Assembly: GCA_003326205.1 (NCBI GenBank)
Contig: LWTK01000035.1
Span: 29,930-93,929, forward strand
Direction: 5' to 3'
Source of the DNA: Nostoc sp. ATCC 43529
GTDB lineage: Bacteria > Cyanobacteriota > Cyanobacteriia > Cyanobacteriales > Nostocaceae
DNA length: 64,000 nucleotides
The translations under genes and the position numbers were made by a program. The notes below the pieces were generated by a model. That model saw only the letters and a program-made list of their open reading frames with translations, did not search any database and had not been told where the DNA came from. Shown here one piece after another: positions 1-8,641 of this stretch (the first letter of the stretch is position 1; each line of letters starts with the position of its first letter).

Positions 1-2
1 TA

Positions 3-1481
3 CGGTTTTTTGACAGGACACCCGTAGGTAAATTAATTACCAGAATCACCAGTGATGTAGAAGTTTTAGGCGATGTGTTTTCTACTGGGGCGATCGGCAT
101 TGTGTCCGATTTGTTCTCCATGCTGGTGATTATAGCTTTAATGCTTTCTCTTCAATGGCAACTTGCTTGCTTGTTACTATTGATGCTGTTACCAATTACG
201 TGGGTGACAATTTACTTACAAAAACAGTATCGCAAAGCCAATTACAAAGGACGGGAAGAACTTTCTATACTAAATTCTCAGCTACAAGAAAATGTAGTTG
301 GTATTAACGTAGTGCAGTTGTTCCGCAGAGAAAAATTTAATGCTGAATTATTTCGTGCCACCAACAACCGCTACACTCAACAAGTAGATAAAAATATCTT
401 TTATGATGCAGCTGTTTCTGCCACCTTGGAATGGATTGGACTGGTGGCGATCGCAGGTGTTTTATGGTTGGGTGGTTTGATGCTTTTAGATAAAGACTTG
501 ACTTTTGGTACTTTATCAGCATTTATTTTATATGCCCAGCGATTATTCGACCCATTAAGGAACTTTGCCGAAAAATTTACCGTAATTCAAGCTGGTTTCA
601 CAGCCATTGAACGCGTCAGCGATATATTAGATGAACCGATAGAAATCCGCGATCGAACTAATGTACGCTACTCAATTCTTGATGCTAAATTCGGCTACAT
701 CGACGAGATAGTTGCAAATTTAGAATCTCCAGATATCGAATCACCGCCTGAACTCGGAGAAATTCGTTTTGAACACGTTTGGTTTGCTTATAAAAACGAT
801 GATTATGTAATTAAAGATTTAGATTTCACCATTCATCCTGGTGAAAAAGTCGCATTAGTCGGCCCCACAGGTGCGGGTAAAACTTCGATTATTCGGCTTT
901 TATGTCGCCTTTACGAACCCACCCAAGGACGCATTCTTATAGATGGCATAGATATAAAAGAAGTGCCACAAGCAGAACTGCGACGTTACATGGCAGTAAT
1001 TTTACAAGACGGTTTTGTCTTTGCTGGTGATGTTAAAAGCAACATTTCTTTAGGAGATGGTTATACAATTGAACAGATTCAGCAAGCAGCTGAAAAAACC
1101 AATATTTCCCAGTTTATAGAAGAGTTACCCCAAAGCTACGATACTCAACTTCGAGAAAGAGGCACAAATATTTCTAGCGGACAAAAGCAACTTTTAGCCT
1201 TTGCTCGTGCTGCCATTCGCGATCCGCAAATTTTAGTATTAGATGAAGCAACTGCTAGTTTAGATGTTGGCACAGAAGCTTTAATTCAAGAAGCATTAGA
1301 CCAGCTTTTGTTCAGACGCACCGCGATTATTATTGCTCACCGTTTATCTACAATTCGCAATGTAGACCGGATTTTTGTTTTGAAGCGTGGCGAATTAATC
1401 GAACAAGGAAGTCACGAACAATTACTACAACAAGGTGGACTTTACGCCACATTACATAACTTGCAGATGTTGGGAACTTAG
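3..1481 (+). CDS. ABC transporter, fused permease and ATPase (5' end outside window)
   Basis: This is a half-size ABC exporter with membrane domain and ATPase on one chain. The reading frame is open from base 3, so the start lies before the window; 492 residues are visible. The first half has several hydrophobic segments of the exporter membrane domain. The ATPase follows: Walker A GPTGAGKT near visible residue 287, a degenerate signature (ISSGQKQ instead of LSGGQ) near 390, Walker B LVLDEAT near 410 and the switch histidine in IIAHRLSTI near 445. The family works as a dimer and exports lipids, peptides or drugs; the substrate cannot be read from the sequence. An STRR tract starts 16 bases after the stop. 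Confidence 0.93.
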   Translation, partial: RFFDRTPVGKLITRITSDVEVLGDVFSTGAIGIVSDLFSMLVIIALMLSLQWQLACLLLLMLLPITWVTIYLQKQYRKANYKGREELSILNSQLQENVVGINVVQLFRREKFNAELFRATNNRYTQQVDKNIFYDAAVSATLEWIGLVAIAGVLWLGGLMLLDKDLTFGTLSAFILYAQRLFDPLRNFAEKFTVIQAGFTAIERVSDILDEPIEIRDRTNVRYSILDAKFGYIDEIVANLESPDIESPPELGEIRFEHVWFAYKNDDYVIKDLDFTIHPGEKVALVGPTGAGKTSIIRLLCRLYEPTQGRILIDGIDIKEVPQAELRRYMAVILQDGFVFAGDVKSNISLGDGYTIEQIQQAAEKTNISQFIEELPQSYDTQLRERGTNISSGQKQLLAFARAAIRDPQILVLDEATASLDVGTEALIQEALDQLLFRRTAIIIAHRLSTIRNVDRIFVLKRGELIEQGSHEQLLQQGGLYATLHNLQMLGT

Positions 1482-1496
1482 AGGTTATTTATATAG

Positions 1497-1665
1497 CAGG
1501 AGGCAGGAGGCAGGAGGCAGGAGGCAGGAGGTAGGAGGTAGGAGGCAGGAGGTAGGAGGCAGGAGGCAGGAGGCAGGAGGCAGGAGGCAGGAGGCAGAAG
1601 GCAGGAGGCAGGAGGTAGGAGGCAGGAGGCAGGAGGTAGGAGGCAGGAGGCAGGAGGCAGGAGGC
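1497..1665. repeat. Heptamer short tandem repeat (STRR), unit GCAGGAG/GTAGGAG
   Basis: About 24 head-to-tail copies of a 7-base unit (AGGAGGC with AGGAGGT variants) lie directly after the ABC transporter stop. Because 7 is not a multiple of 3, all frames stay open on both strands, which gives several spurious ORFs rich in Pro-Leu-Ala-Ser. This repeat class is well known in heterocystous cyanobacteria. No coding role is visible. Confidence 0.95.
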
Positions 1666-1776
1666 ATATCTGTGACGACATCTACAACAAAAAATAAAAT
1701 AGCAACTCCAGCATCTAGGGACTGAAGTTGCCGCACTTTCACGAAAGTCCATCTTGGCAGACTGAAAATCTCTAAT

Positions 1777-2454
1777 CTAAACCAACGCTGCCACCTTCTC
1801 TAACAATCCTTGAAATAACCGTAAGCCATCGCTATTGCCCAATGTCGCATCAGACGCTCTTTCTGGGTGCGGCATCATACCCAAAACATTGCCACGGCGA
1901 TCGCAAATCCCCGCAATATTGTTCAATGAACCATTGGGATTCTCTCCTGCATAGCGGAACAAGACTTGTCCGTTATCTTCAATTTCAGCCAGAGTGGCTG
2001 CGTCAGCGTAGAATCGTCCTTCGCCGTGGGCAATGGGCAAAGTGATAACTTCACCATCGTTATAGGTTTGCGTCCAAGGGAGATTGGTACGCTCAACTTT
2101 TATCGAAATGCGATCGCAGATAAAATGTAAATCTCGATTTCTGGTTAACACCCCCGGCAACAAACCAGCTTCAGTTAATACCTGAAAGCCATTACAAATA
2201 CCGAGGACAAACTTACCCTTTTGGGCATGTTCGATAACCTGCTGCATCACAGGTGAAAACCGGGCGATGGCGCCACACCGGAGATAATCCCCGTAACTAA
2301 AGCCACCTGGTATAACAATCACATCCAAATCGGCAATGTCTGTGTCTTGATGCCAAACCATGCGAGTTGGTTGCCCCAACAAATCTCTGGTGACATAAGC
2401 GACATCGCGATCGCAATTAGAACCCGGAAAAACAACAACACCGAATTTAGTCAT
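1777..2454 (-). CDS. purQ: Phosphoribosylformylglycinamidine synthase, glutaminase subunit PurQ
   Basis: PurQ is the class I glutamine amidotransferase subunit of FGAM synthase in de novo purine synthesis; it releases ammonia for PurL. The 225-residue length is normal. The nucleophile is Cys87 in GICNGFQ, and the His/Glu pair is in HPER at about 196-198. The start is ATG at 2454. PurS, the small bridging subunit of the same complex, lies 137 bases upstream on the same strand, so the two probably form an operon; the gap contains TCATTGG repeats. PurL is not in the window. Confidence 0.97.
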   Translation of the reverse strand: MTKFGVVVFPGSNCDRDVAYVTRDLLGQPTRMVWHQDTDIADLDVIVIPGGFSYGDYLRCGAIARFSPVMQQVIEHAQKGKFVLGICNGFQVLTEAGLLPGVLTRNRDLHFICDRISIKVERTNLPWTQTYNDGEVITLPIAHGEGRFYADAATLAEIEDNGQVLFRYAGENPNGSLNNIAGICDRRGNVLGMMPHPERASDATLGNSDGLRLFQGLLEKVAALV

Positions 2455-2455
2455 T

Positions 2456-2522
2456 AGTTATTAGTCATTGGTCATTGGTCATTGGTCATTGGTCATTGGT
2501 CATTAGTCATTAGTCATTGGGC
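2456..2522. repeat. Heptamer tandem repeat TCATTGG/TCATTAG
   Basis: About nine head-to-tail copies of TCATTGG, with some TCATTAG, fill the purS-purQ gap and begin just upstream of the purQ start. They are followed by a second imprecise repeat around CTTTGCGTCCCC up to 2586. Similar TCATT(A/G)G tracts recur at 4686-4716 and 45495-45600. Confidence 0.9.
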
Positions 2523-2591
2523 ATTTGTTTTTCTCCACGTCTTTGCGTCCCCGTGTCTTTGCGTCTTTGCGTCCCCGCGTCCCCCCAGTCC

Positions 2592-2870
2592 CTAAAACAC
2601 CCCTGTCTGTGATTCGACTTCAATCAAATCAAAGCGATAATTTTCAATTACCGGATTTGCTAGCATTTGGTCACAAATGTTATTGAGGTCTTGACGCGCT
2701 TTTTTCTCATCAGGTGAGACGATGATTAGTTCAATGTACTTACCAATCCTTAGTTGCTCAACGTTAGCGTATCCCAGCTGTTGAAGACCGGATTGTACAG
2801 CCACACCAGCAGGGTCTAAGACTGAAGGACGAAGTGTCACGTGAATTTTGGCTAAATACTTCCTTTGCAC
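2592..2870 (-). CDS. purS: Phosphoribosylformylglycinamidine synthase subunit PurS
   Basis: PurS is the small structural subunit that joins PurQ and PurL in the FGAM synthase complex. The 92-residue protein has the family pattern: an N-terminal strand (KIHVTLRPSVLDPAG), a central GLQQLGYANVEQLRIGKYIEL block and a C-terminal acidic strand. The start is GTG at 2870, as no upstream ATG fits. It is the first gene of the probable purS-purQ unit. Confidence 0.95.
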   Translation of the reverse strand: MQRKYLAKIHVTLRPSVLDPAGVAVQSGLQQLGYANVEQLRIGKYIELIIVSPDEKKARQDLNNICDQMLANPVIENYRFDLIEVESQTGVF

Positions 2871-3015
2871 GGCTTTTTGCTGAATGCTGCGATCGCTATA
2901 CTATAACTTTCTGTTCCAACTGAGTGAAAATAAGATTACGAAGCAGTTAGAGTTAATTTATTAATTAGTCATTCCAACAGCTTCAAATTCCAGTGGCATA
3001 TTTAAATAATTGTCT

Positions 3016-3399
3016 ATGACAGTCATACGCACCCGCAGTCAAGAGCGTATTTTGAACCTGCTAAAAACCATCAAAAAAGGCATTTCTGCCCAGGATATTT
3101 ATGTAGAACTACGCAACAGCAACCAAGGTATGGGTTTAGCGACGGTTTACCGTTCCCTAGAAGCCTTAAAACTAGAAGGCATGGTACAAATGCGGAATTT
3201 GGCTAACGGTGAAGCCCTTTACAGCCTAACGCAGCAAGACAAACACCACCTTACTTGCTTGCAATGCGGTACATCAATTCAAATTAATCAATGCCCAGTC
3301 CATAACCTAGAAGACCAGTTAGAAGCCAACCATAAATTTAAAATTTTTTATCACACCCTAGAGTTTTTTGGCTTGTGTAGCCAATGTCAAAGTTTGTAA
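3016..3399 (+). CDS. zur: Fur-family metalloregulator, Zur/FurB-like
   Basis: A 127-residue Fur-family repressor: N-terminal winged helix (RSQERILNLLKTIKKGISAQDIY through GLATVYRSLEAL) and a C-terminal metal/dimer domain. Two CxxC pairs that hold the structural zinc are visible (CLQC near residue 86 and CSQC near the C-terminus), with HHLTC between the domains. The frame opens upstream with TTG at 3010, but ATG at 3016 (MTVIRTRSQ) is the better start. The sequence resembles the cyanobacterial FurB/Zur type more than FurA or PerR, judged by memory of the families. The gene is divergent from purS; the spacer is 145 bases. Confidence 0.85.
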   Translation: MTVIRTRSQERILNLLKTIKKGISAQDIYVELRNSNQGMGLATVYRSLEALKLEGMVQMRNLANGEALYSLTQQDKHHLTCLQCGTSIQINQCPVHNLEDQLEANHKFKIFYHTLEFFGLCSQCQSL

Positions 3400-3527
3400 G
3401 AGGCATGGGGCATTGGACATGGGGCATGGGGCATGGGGCATGTTGAGGCTTAAAGTTATTCTTCATTGTCCCTAGTTCCCAGTTTCCAGTCCCCAGTCCC
3501 CAGTCCCCATTCCCCATTCCCCACTCC

Positions 3528-4535
3528 TCACCCAGGCCGATTATTGCCTGTCGATATTTCCCCACTAAATAAGGGGTTAGAGTTTCCATTAGTAGCGTCG
3601 GCAACGATGGAACGCATTCCTTCTAGAGTGGCAGGAATAGTGCGCGGGTCCATAAACATTACCTTGCTGCTGTCGCTGCTGCCAATTTTTGTACCCATTT
3701 CTAGATAATTTTGGGCGAGTAAGAACTGCAATGCTTGTTGTGCGTTTTCTTCAGATCTGAGAGTATTAGTAATAATTTGCATTGCTTCTGCGGTTGCTTG
3801 GGCTTTGAGAACTTGTTGCTGACGTTCCGCTTGCGCTTGCAAGACAATGGTTTTTTGTTGCGCTTCGGCTTGCAGAATTGTCGCTTTTTGACGAGCTTCG
3901 GCATCTAGGATTTGTGCCTCAGCTTTACCTCTAGCGCTATTAATGGCAGCTTCCCGTTCCCCCTCAGAATTGAGAATTGCTGCCCGTCGGCGTCGTTCTG
4001 CTGACATTTGTAATTCCATTGATTCTTGGACTGCTTGCGAAGGAATAATATCGCGCAGTTCTACCCGTGTCACCTTCACGCCCCAAGGATCGGTAGCAAT
4101 GTCTAAATCCCTTAACAAGAGTTCATTGATTTGGGTACGGGCTGTAAAAGTTTGATCTAACTCTAGTTGTCCCATTTCCGAACGAATTTGGGTAAGCACC
4201 AAATTCACCATCGCCGACTGAAGATTTTCCACCTTATACCAGGCTTTTTCCATATCCACGATGCGCCAATAAACCACCGCATCTACTTCAATGCTCACGT
4301 TGTCGCGGGTGATGCATTTTTGTGGGGGAATATCTAAGACTTTTTCGCGGATGGTTTCTTTATAAACAATTTTATCTAGAAAAGGAATGACAAAATTCAA
4401 GCCTGGTTCTAGCTTTTTGTTATAACTACCCAATCTTTCCACCAAAGCTTCATTACCTTGATTGACAACTTTCACAGATCCCGCTACAGCAGAACCACCA
4501 AGGGCTAAAAAGACGAGTAAAAATAATTGTTCCAT
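3528..4535 (-). CDS. SPFH/band 7 (stomatin-like, QmcA type) membrane protein
   Basis: A 335-residue prohibitin-superfamily protein that scaffolds membrane microdomains. Residues 1-20 form one N-terminal membrane anchor. The SPFH domain follows ([16 protein letters not shown], then [15 protein letters not shown]), and a long coiled-coil region of alternating Ala, Glu and Gln residues spans about 175-265. Start is ATG at 4535. The NfeD-like gene lies upstream on the same strand; this pairing is conserved because NfeD OB-fold proteins partner with stomatins. The 3' end runs into CCCCAGTC-type intergenic repeats (3400-3527). Confidence 0.93.
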   Translation of the reverse strand: MEQLFLLVFLALGGSAVAGSVKVVNQGNEALVERLGSYNKKLEPGLNFVIPFLDKIVYKETIREKVLDIPPQKCITRDNVSIEVDAVVYWRIVDMEKAWYKVENLQSAMVNLVLTQIRSEMGQLELDQTFTARTQINELLLRDLDIATDPWGVKVTRVELRDIIPSQAVQESMELQMSAERRRRAAILNSEGEREAAINSARGKAEAQILDAEARQKATILQAEAQQKTIVLQAQAERQQQVLKAQATAEAMQIITNTLRSEENAQQALQFLLAQNYLEMGTKIGSSDSSKVMFMDPRTIPATLEGMRSIVADATNGNSNPLFSGEISTGNNRPG

Positions 4536-4716
4536 TTTGAATCTCCTGATTTTTTTGATTAAATATCTATCACTAAAAAGGGGAAATATCGGGGAGGTGG
4601 AGACTGGGGGAGAGCAGAGGGGCAGAAAGCGGGGGGCAGGGGAGAAGATCCTACCTTCTGCGAAGAATTCCCCATCCTCTTCCTATGCCCAATGACTAAT
4701 GACCAATGACTAATGA

Positions 4717-5151
4717 CTAAGAATGCAACAAATTTTCTGGTATCACAATTAAAGTAGTGCCTTCTCTTCTGACTACATAAACTCTTTGATGGGGCGCTAT
4801 GCTGAATTTGTCATCGTCACATCGCGCTTGCCAAGAATTTCCCTCGTACAGGACTCGCCCTGTTTTCCCAGGTGGAATTTCTGTTAAGGTTTCAGCTGTG
4901 ACTGCATCTTGAATTTTTGACTTACGCCGTCGCGGTTGCAAAAAGCGGCGGGAAAGCACAATTAGTGTTGTGGAAAGCAACAGCCAAACTACAATTTGCA
5001 ACCATACACTTGTTAAACCGACTCCAGACAGCAGCGCTACGATAAAAGCGCTAATTCCCATCATGAAGGCAACGAACGCTGATGGTAAGAACAGTTCGGT
5101 TAAACATAGAACTGCTCCTGCAAGAAGCCAAATTAAAGTAAAACTTGGCAT
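4717..5151 (-). CDS. NfeD-like membrane protein
   Basis: A short-form NfeD protein of 144 residues. It has hydrophobic segments at about 4-22, 26-45 and 48-68, then a soluble OB-fold domain (TGRVLYEGNSWQARCDDD, ending RVYVVRREGTTLIV). Family knowledge links it to the downstream stomatin-like protein in membrane quality control. The two genes are co-directional with a 181-base gap that holds purine-rich and TCATTGG-type repeats. Confidence 0.9.
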   Translation of the reverse strand: MPSFTLIWLLAGAVLCLTELFLPSAFVAFMMGISAFIVALLSGVGLTSVWLQIVVWLLLSTTLIVLSRRFLQPRRRKSKIQDAVTAETLTEIPPGKTGRVLYEGNSWQARCDDDKFSIAPHQRVYVVRREGTTLIVIPENLLHS

Positions 5152-5655
5152 AGCGCTATCCTAAAGACTCTACATTGACGTAAATGCATTTATACGATTA
5201 GATACACCCAGACGTAGGCTATTAACAGAAAACAAAATTTGGTTTTTTTACCAAAAAGGCAGGAGTTAAAAAGCAGGGGGCAAGAGGTTATGAGTATTAA
5301 TTAAAACTTTAGCTCTGGGTCTGGCTGAGTAAAAACCAATAATTATACTGACACTGCTTGCAGCAAAGTATAAAACGCAAAGTCGAGCCAGTGACACTTT
5401 GTAAGAGAACGTCCTTATTTGAATCCCACTTTTTTAAAGGTGGATTCCTCCTGCCTCCTGCCTCCTGCCTCCTGCCTCCTGCCTCCTGCCTCCTGCCTCT
5501 TGCCTCTTGCCTCTTGCCTCCTGAACATTTGATTAATTTCAGTAACAAGGTGTAGCCAGGTGTACACAAGTCCAGTCTATTCTAGCCTTCAAGTTGTTGG
5601 CAGCTAAATTTAATCGAAATTCATGAGTTAATTTTTTTCTTGAATTTATACCCTT
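5152..5655. other. Intergenic region with an STRR tract
   Basis: About 500 bases without a convincing gene separate divergent genes, so both promoters must lie here. An STRR tract (CTCCTGC heptamers, same family as 1497-1665 but in opposite orientation) runs from about 5447 to 5522. The small ORFs in this stretch are products of the repeat. Confidence 0.8.
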
Positions 5656-7650
5656 ATGATTTCTATTCAACCGATAATTTATTGTATAAATCCAACTTGC
5701 CATGAACCCATTAATTCTCAGGAAAATACTGTCTGTGCCAGCTGCCAAACTCCCCTAGTTCACCGCTATCTGTGGGCTGTTGGCTCGGTGTCTGCCACAA
5801 TACCGCCAGGTACAAAGGTAGCAAATAGATATGAGGTAATTAGCTACCAAGTTTGGCTCGATAGTCAACCAGGACTGCCGCCAGATGTACCTGAGGAATT
5901 GCCGAAAGCAATAATTCCCTATTTACGGTTATCTCAAGAACGGTTACATTTACCCCAAGTTTATGGGTTTGCTCGTGGCGTTGAGGGAAGTGCAGGTGAT
6001 ATCCTTTTATTGGAAAATGTTCCAATAGATGAAAGGGGACATATTTACCCCAGTATTTCTGAAGCGTGGGAGCAAGCAACGGCGGTAAGACAAGTTTATT
6101 GGCTGTGGCAAATTCTTCAACTTTGGACACCTTTATCAGAATGGGGACTTAGCCGCAGTTTATTGGTGCGAGATAATTTGAGAGTCCAAGGTTGGTGTGT
6201 GCGACTGTTGCAATTTTATCAAACACCAACAGCCGAGAAACTGAGTTTGCGACATTTAGGACTATGTTGGCAGCCTTGGGTAGCGTCTGCAAAAACATCT
6301 GTAGCCAAACGGTTGCAAAATATAGTCCAACAGATGTGTGAAACTCAGGTGGAGTTAGATGCGATCGCTACTCAACTCAATCATTTATTATTAGCATCTG
6401 CGGCAGAGTTGCCGTTAAGTCTCAAGGTGGCAGGCTCTACAGATACTGGCCAAGTAATGCCGCAAAATGAAGATACTTGTTATCCTAATGCTTTGAGTGA
6501 CTTTGACGATCGCTTACTACCTCAGTTGTCCATTGTTTGCGATGGTATTGGCGGACATGAAGGTGGTGAGGTTGCTAGCCGCTTGGCAGTGGAGTCTGTC
6601 AAGTTGCAAATTCGCGTTTTGTTAGCGGAGGTAGCAGCCCAAAATCAACTTGTATCGCCACAGTTGTTGCAAGAACAACTAGAAGCAAGCTTGCGAGTAG
6701 CAAATAATGTGATTTCTGCCCGCAATGACGAGCAAAATCGCCAAGGCAGAGAACGTATGGCCACAACCATTGTCATGGCTGTGCAAGTTCCACAACGAAT
6801 TGAAACTATTTCTGGGCAGCAATCAAACAACAGTCATGAACTATACTTAGTTCATCTTGGTGATAGCCGTGCCTATTGGATTACTCCAAATTATTGTCAG
6901 CTATTAACAATAGATGATGATGTAGCCGCACGGGAAGTACGTTTTGCAAAAAGCTTGTATCGTCAGGCACTTTTAAGACCAGATGCTACCGCCTTAACTC
7001 AAGCTTTGGGAACAAGAGATTCAGAATCTTTGCGTTTAACGGTTGAGCGTTTCATTCTGGAAGAAGATGGTATATTGTTGCTGTGTTCTGATGGTTTAAG
7101 CGATCGCAATTGGGTTGAACAATATTGGCGCGACTATACAAAACCCGTGTTTGCAGGTGAAGTGACACTTGAAGATGCTGTGGGCAATTGGATTAACCTG
7201 GCAAATGAAAAAAATGGGCGTGATAATATCTCGGTTGTTCTGACTTATTGCCGTGTTTCCCCAGAATATGTACCACCCGTTACTCCCACGCCGCCAGTTG
7301 AAGTTCTAGAACCAGAAATAGAACAACTAGTAGAACAAGAAGAATTACCAGAACTAGAAGAAGCAACTTCTTTTATAGAAAGTTCCGAAGAATCACTAGA
7401 CTTAGATTTAGATTTGGATACTCCAGAGGAGCCAGTCACAACTCCTGAAACCCCAGAAATTCCACCAACTTTAATCGAAAAGCCTCCTTTGCGTAAACAT
7501 TTGCTAATGCTGGGGGGAGCGTTGGCGTTGCTTGTGGGAGGTACAAGCCTGGGAATATTTGCTTGGTGGCAAATTAACCCTCAAGGGTTTGAGCAAGTGT
7601 GTCGGCAATTTCCTGCAAGACTACAGCAAGTGTGTCGGGGTGGGAAATAG
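5656..7650 (+). CDS. PP2C-family protein phosphatase with N-terminal zinc ribbon
   Basis: A 664-residue PPM/PP2C serine-threonine phosphatase. Residues 7-31 form a zinc ribbon with two Cys pairs (INPTCHEP and CASCQTP). Residues about 45-235 are unassigned but have a kinase-like flow (ANRYEVISYQVW, later LLLENVPIDERG) without catalytic motifs. The PP2C domain covers about 250-530: metal ligands DGIGGHEGGE at 296, CSDGLSDR with Asp479, and GRDNISVVLTY near 521. An acidic linker rich in Glu and Asp follows, then a single membrane segment at about 617-638 and a short tail with two Cys. It probably reverses Ser/Thr kinase signalling at the membrane. Confidence 0.88.
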   Translation: MISIQPIIYCINPTCHEPINSQENTVCASCQTPLVHRYLWAVGSVSATIPPGTKVANRYEVISYQVWLDSQPGLPPDVPEELPKAIIPYLRLSQERLHLPQVYGFARGVEGSAGDILLLENVPIDERGHIYPSISEAWEQATAVRQVYWLWQILQLWTPLSEWGLSRSLLVRDNLRVQGWCVRLLQFYQTPTAEKLSLRHLGLCWQPWVASAKTSVAKRLQNIVQQMCETQVELDAIATQLNHLLLASAAELPLSLKVAGSTDTGQVMPQNEDTCYPNALSDFDDRLLPQLSIVCDGIGGHEGGEVASRLAVESVKLQIRVLLAEVAAQNQLVSPQLLQEQLEASLRVANNVISARNDEQNRQGRERMATTIVMAVQVPQRIETISGQQSNNSHELYLVHLGDSRAYWITPNYCQLLTIDDDVAAREVRFAKSLYRQALLRPDATALTQALGTRDSESLRLTVERFILEEDGILLLCSDGLSDRNWVEQYWRDYTKPVFAGEVTLEDAVGNWINLANEKNGRDNISVVLTYCRVSPEYVPPVTPTPPVEVLEPEIEQLVEQEELPELEEATSFIESSEESLDLDLDLDTPEEPVTTPETPEIPPTLIEKPPLRKHLLMLGGALALLVGGTSLGIFAWWQINPQGFEQVCRQFPARLQQVCRGGK

Positions 7651-7702
7651 GGCATTGGGCGTTGGCTGACAGTCAACTTAACGCAAAACAGGCAGTTAGA
7701 AA

Positions 7703-7863
7703 CCGCGTCTACACAAACAAAAGCTACCGATCCTGGGTTCAAAACCTTAATTTTTCGTTAGTCCGCGTAGGTGGTCACTGAAGCTCACTCGAAGTACGGA
7801 CTACCCTTCTCTACGAGAGGCTGCGCCAACGGGAAGGCTTCGCCTACGTTTGTGTAGCCGCGA
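7703..7863. repeat. Inverted-end palindromic repeat element
   Basis: The stretch begins CCGCGTCTACACAAAC and ends with its near-perfect reverse complement GTTTGTGTAGCCGCG. The inside holds further small palindromes such as CTTCTCTACGAGAGG and GGGAAGGCTTCGCC. It looks like a non-coding MITE-like repeat, common in Nostoc-type genomes. No target duplication is evident. Confidence 0.65.
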
Positions 7864-7894
7864 ATTCTATTCGCCAAAGCTTAAATTGACACTT

Positions 7895-8104
7895 TCCTCA
7901 AGTCAATAGCCGCTTTCCTTGAGACAATAGTGGCTATCCTTGAGACAATAGCGACTATCCTCAAGACAATAGTGGCTTATCCTTAAGCCAATAGTGACTA
8001 TCCTTGAAACAATAGTGGCTATCCTTGAAACAATAGTGGCTATCCTTGAGACAATAGTGGCTATCCTTGAGACAATAGTGGCTATCCTTGAAACAATAGT
8101 GGCT
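7895..8104. repeat. 21-bp tandem repeat (GACAATAGTGGCTATCCTT core)
   Basis: Ten imperfect head-to-tail copies of a 21-base unit containing CAATAGTGGCTATCCTTG. Since 21 is divisible by 3 the minus strand stays open with a 7-residue repeat (KDSHYCL/F), but there is no recognisable start context or domain, so I treat it as a DNA repeat. Copies abut with no spacers, which excludes CRISPR. Confidence 0.85.
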
Positions 8105-8303
8105 TCGCTTCACTCGAAAGCGGTGTAGTAAAAGTTTAACTGGTGAAGTAAACACTGTGAAGCGATCGCACTACAGATGAGTTTACATGATTTTGGAAAG
8201 GGCGATCGCTAGCTTATCTAATGCTGTATTTATTTATGGCGACCATACCAGACATGCAGCGTTTTTCAGTAAATGAAATACATAGGCAGGGCACAACATT
8301 GTT

Positions 8304-8497
8304 CATTGGTGTCAACTTAACCTGAAACCCGCTTTGTGACAAGGTTTTGCCCTCACCCCCAGCCCCTCTCCCAAAGGGAGAGGGGAGCCAGAGATTAATT
8401 CCCCTTCTCCTGCGGGAGAAGGGGTTAGGGGATGAGGGCGTGAGGGATATGCAAAACGCCTGTCCGATATAGCTTTGAACTTAAGTTGACACGAATG
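8304..8497. mobile_element. MITE copy 1 (194 bp) with 9-bp target duplication
   Basis: Ends are CATTGGTGTCAACTTAA and TTAAGTTGACACGAATG, inverted repeats with one mismatch. Direct repeats AACATTGTT flank both sides (8295-8303 and 8498-8506). Internally it carries complementary arms around CTCTCCCAAAGGGAGAG and CTTCTCCTGCGGGAGAAG. A second copy in opposite orientation is at 52919-53113. It has no coding capacity, so it must have been moved by a transposase elsewhere in the genome. Confidence 0.92.
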
Positions 8498-8641
8498 AAC
8501 ATTGTTGTGCCCCTACGAGGATCTCTACCTCACTTTATATGACAATGGCAAAAGCGATCGCTCTTGGAAGTTGTCAAATCATGTAGTACGTCAATATGCG
8601 ATAAGGTAAGGGTATTACAGCCTGCTCTCATCACTGTAAAA

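Noticed and set aside
1435..1752. Overlapping ORFs rich in PPASCLL or GGRRQE
   Set aside because: They are translations of a 7-bp tandem repeat that keeps all frames open; no start context or domain.
7895..8104. Regular repeats that could be a CRISPR array
   Set aside because: The 21-bp units abut without spacers and there are no cas genes.
8564..8641. 26-residue upstream extension of the first STAND gene
   Set aside because: It begins with TTG inside a HIP1-containing spacer; ATG 8642 is a better start.
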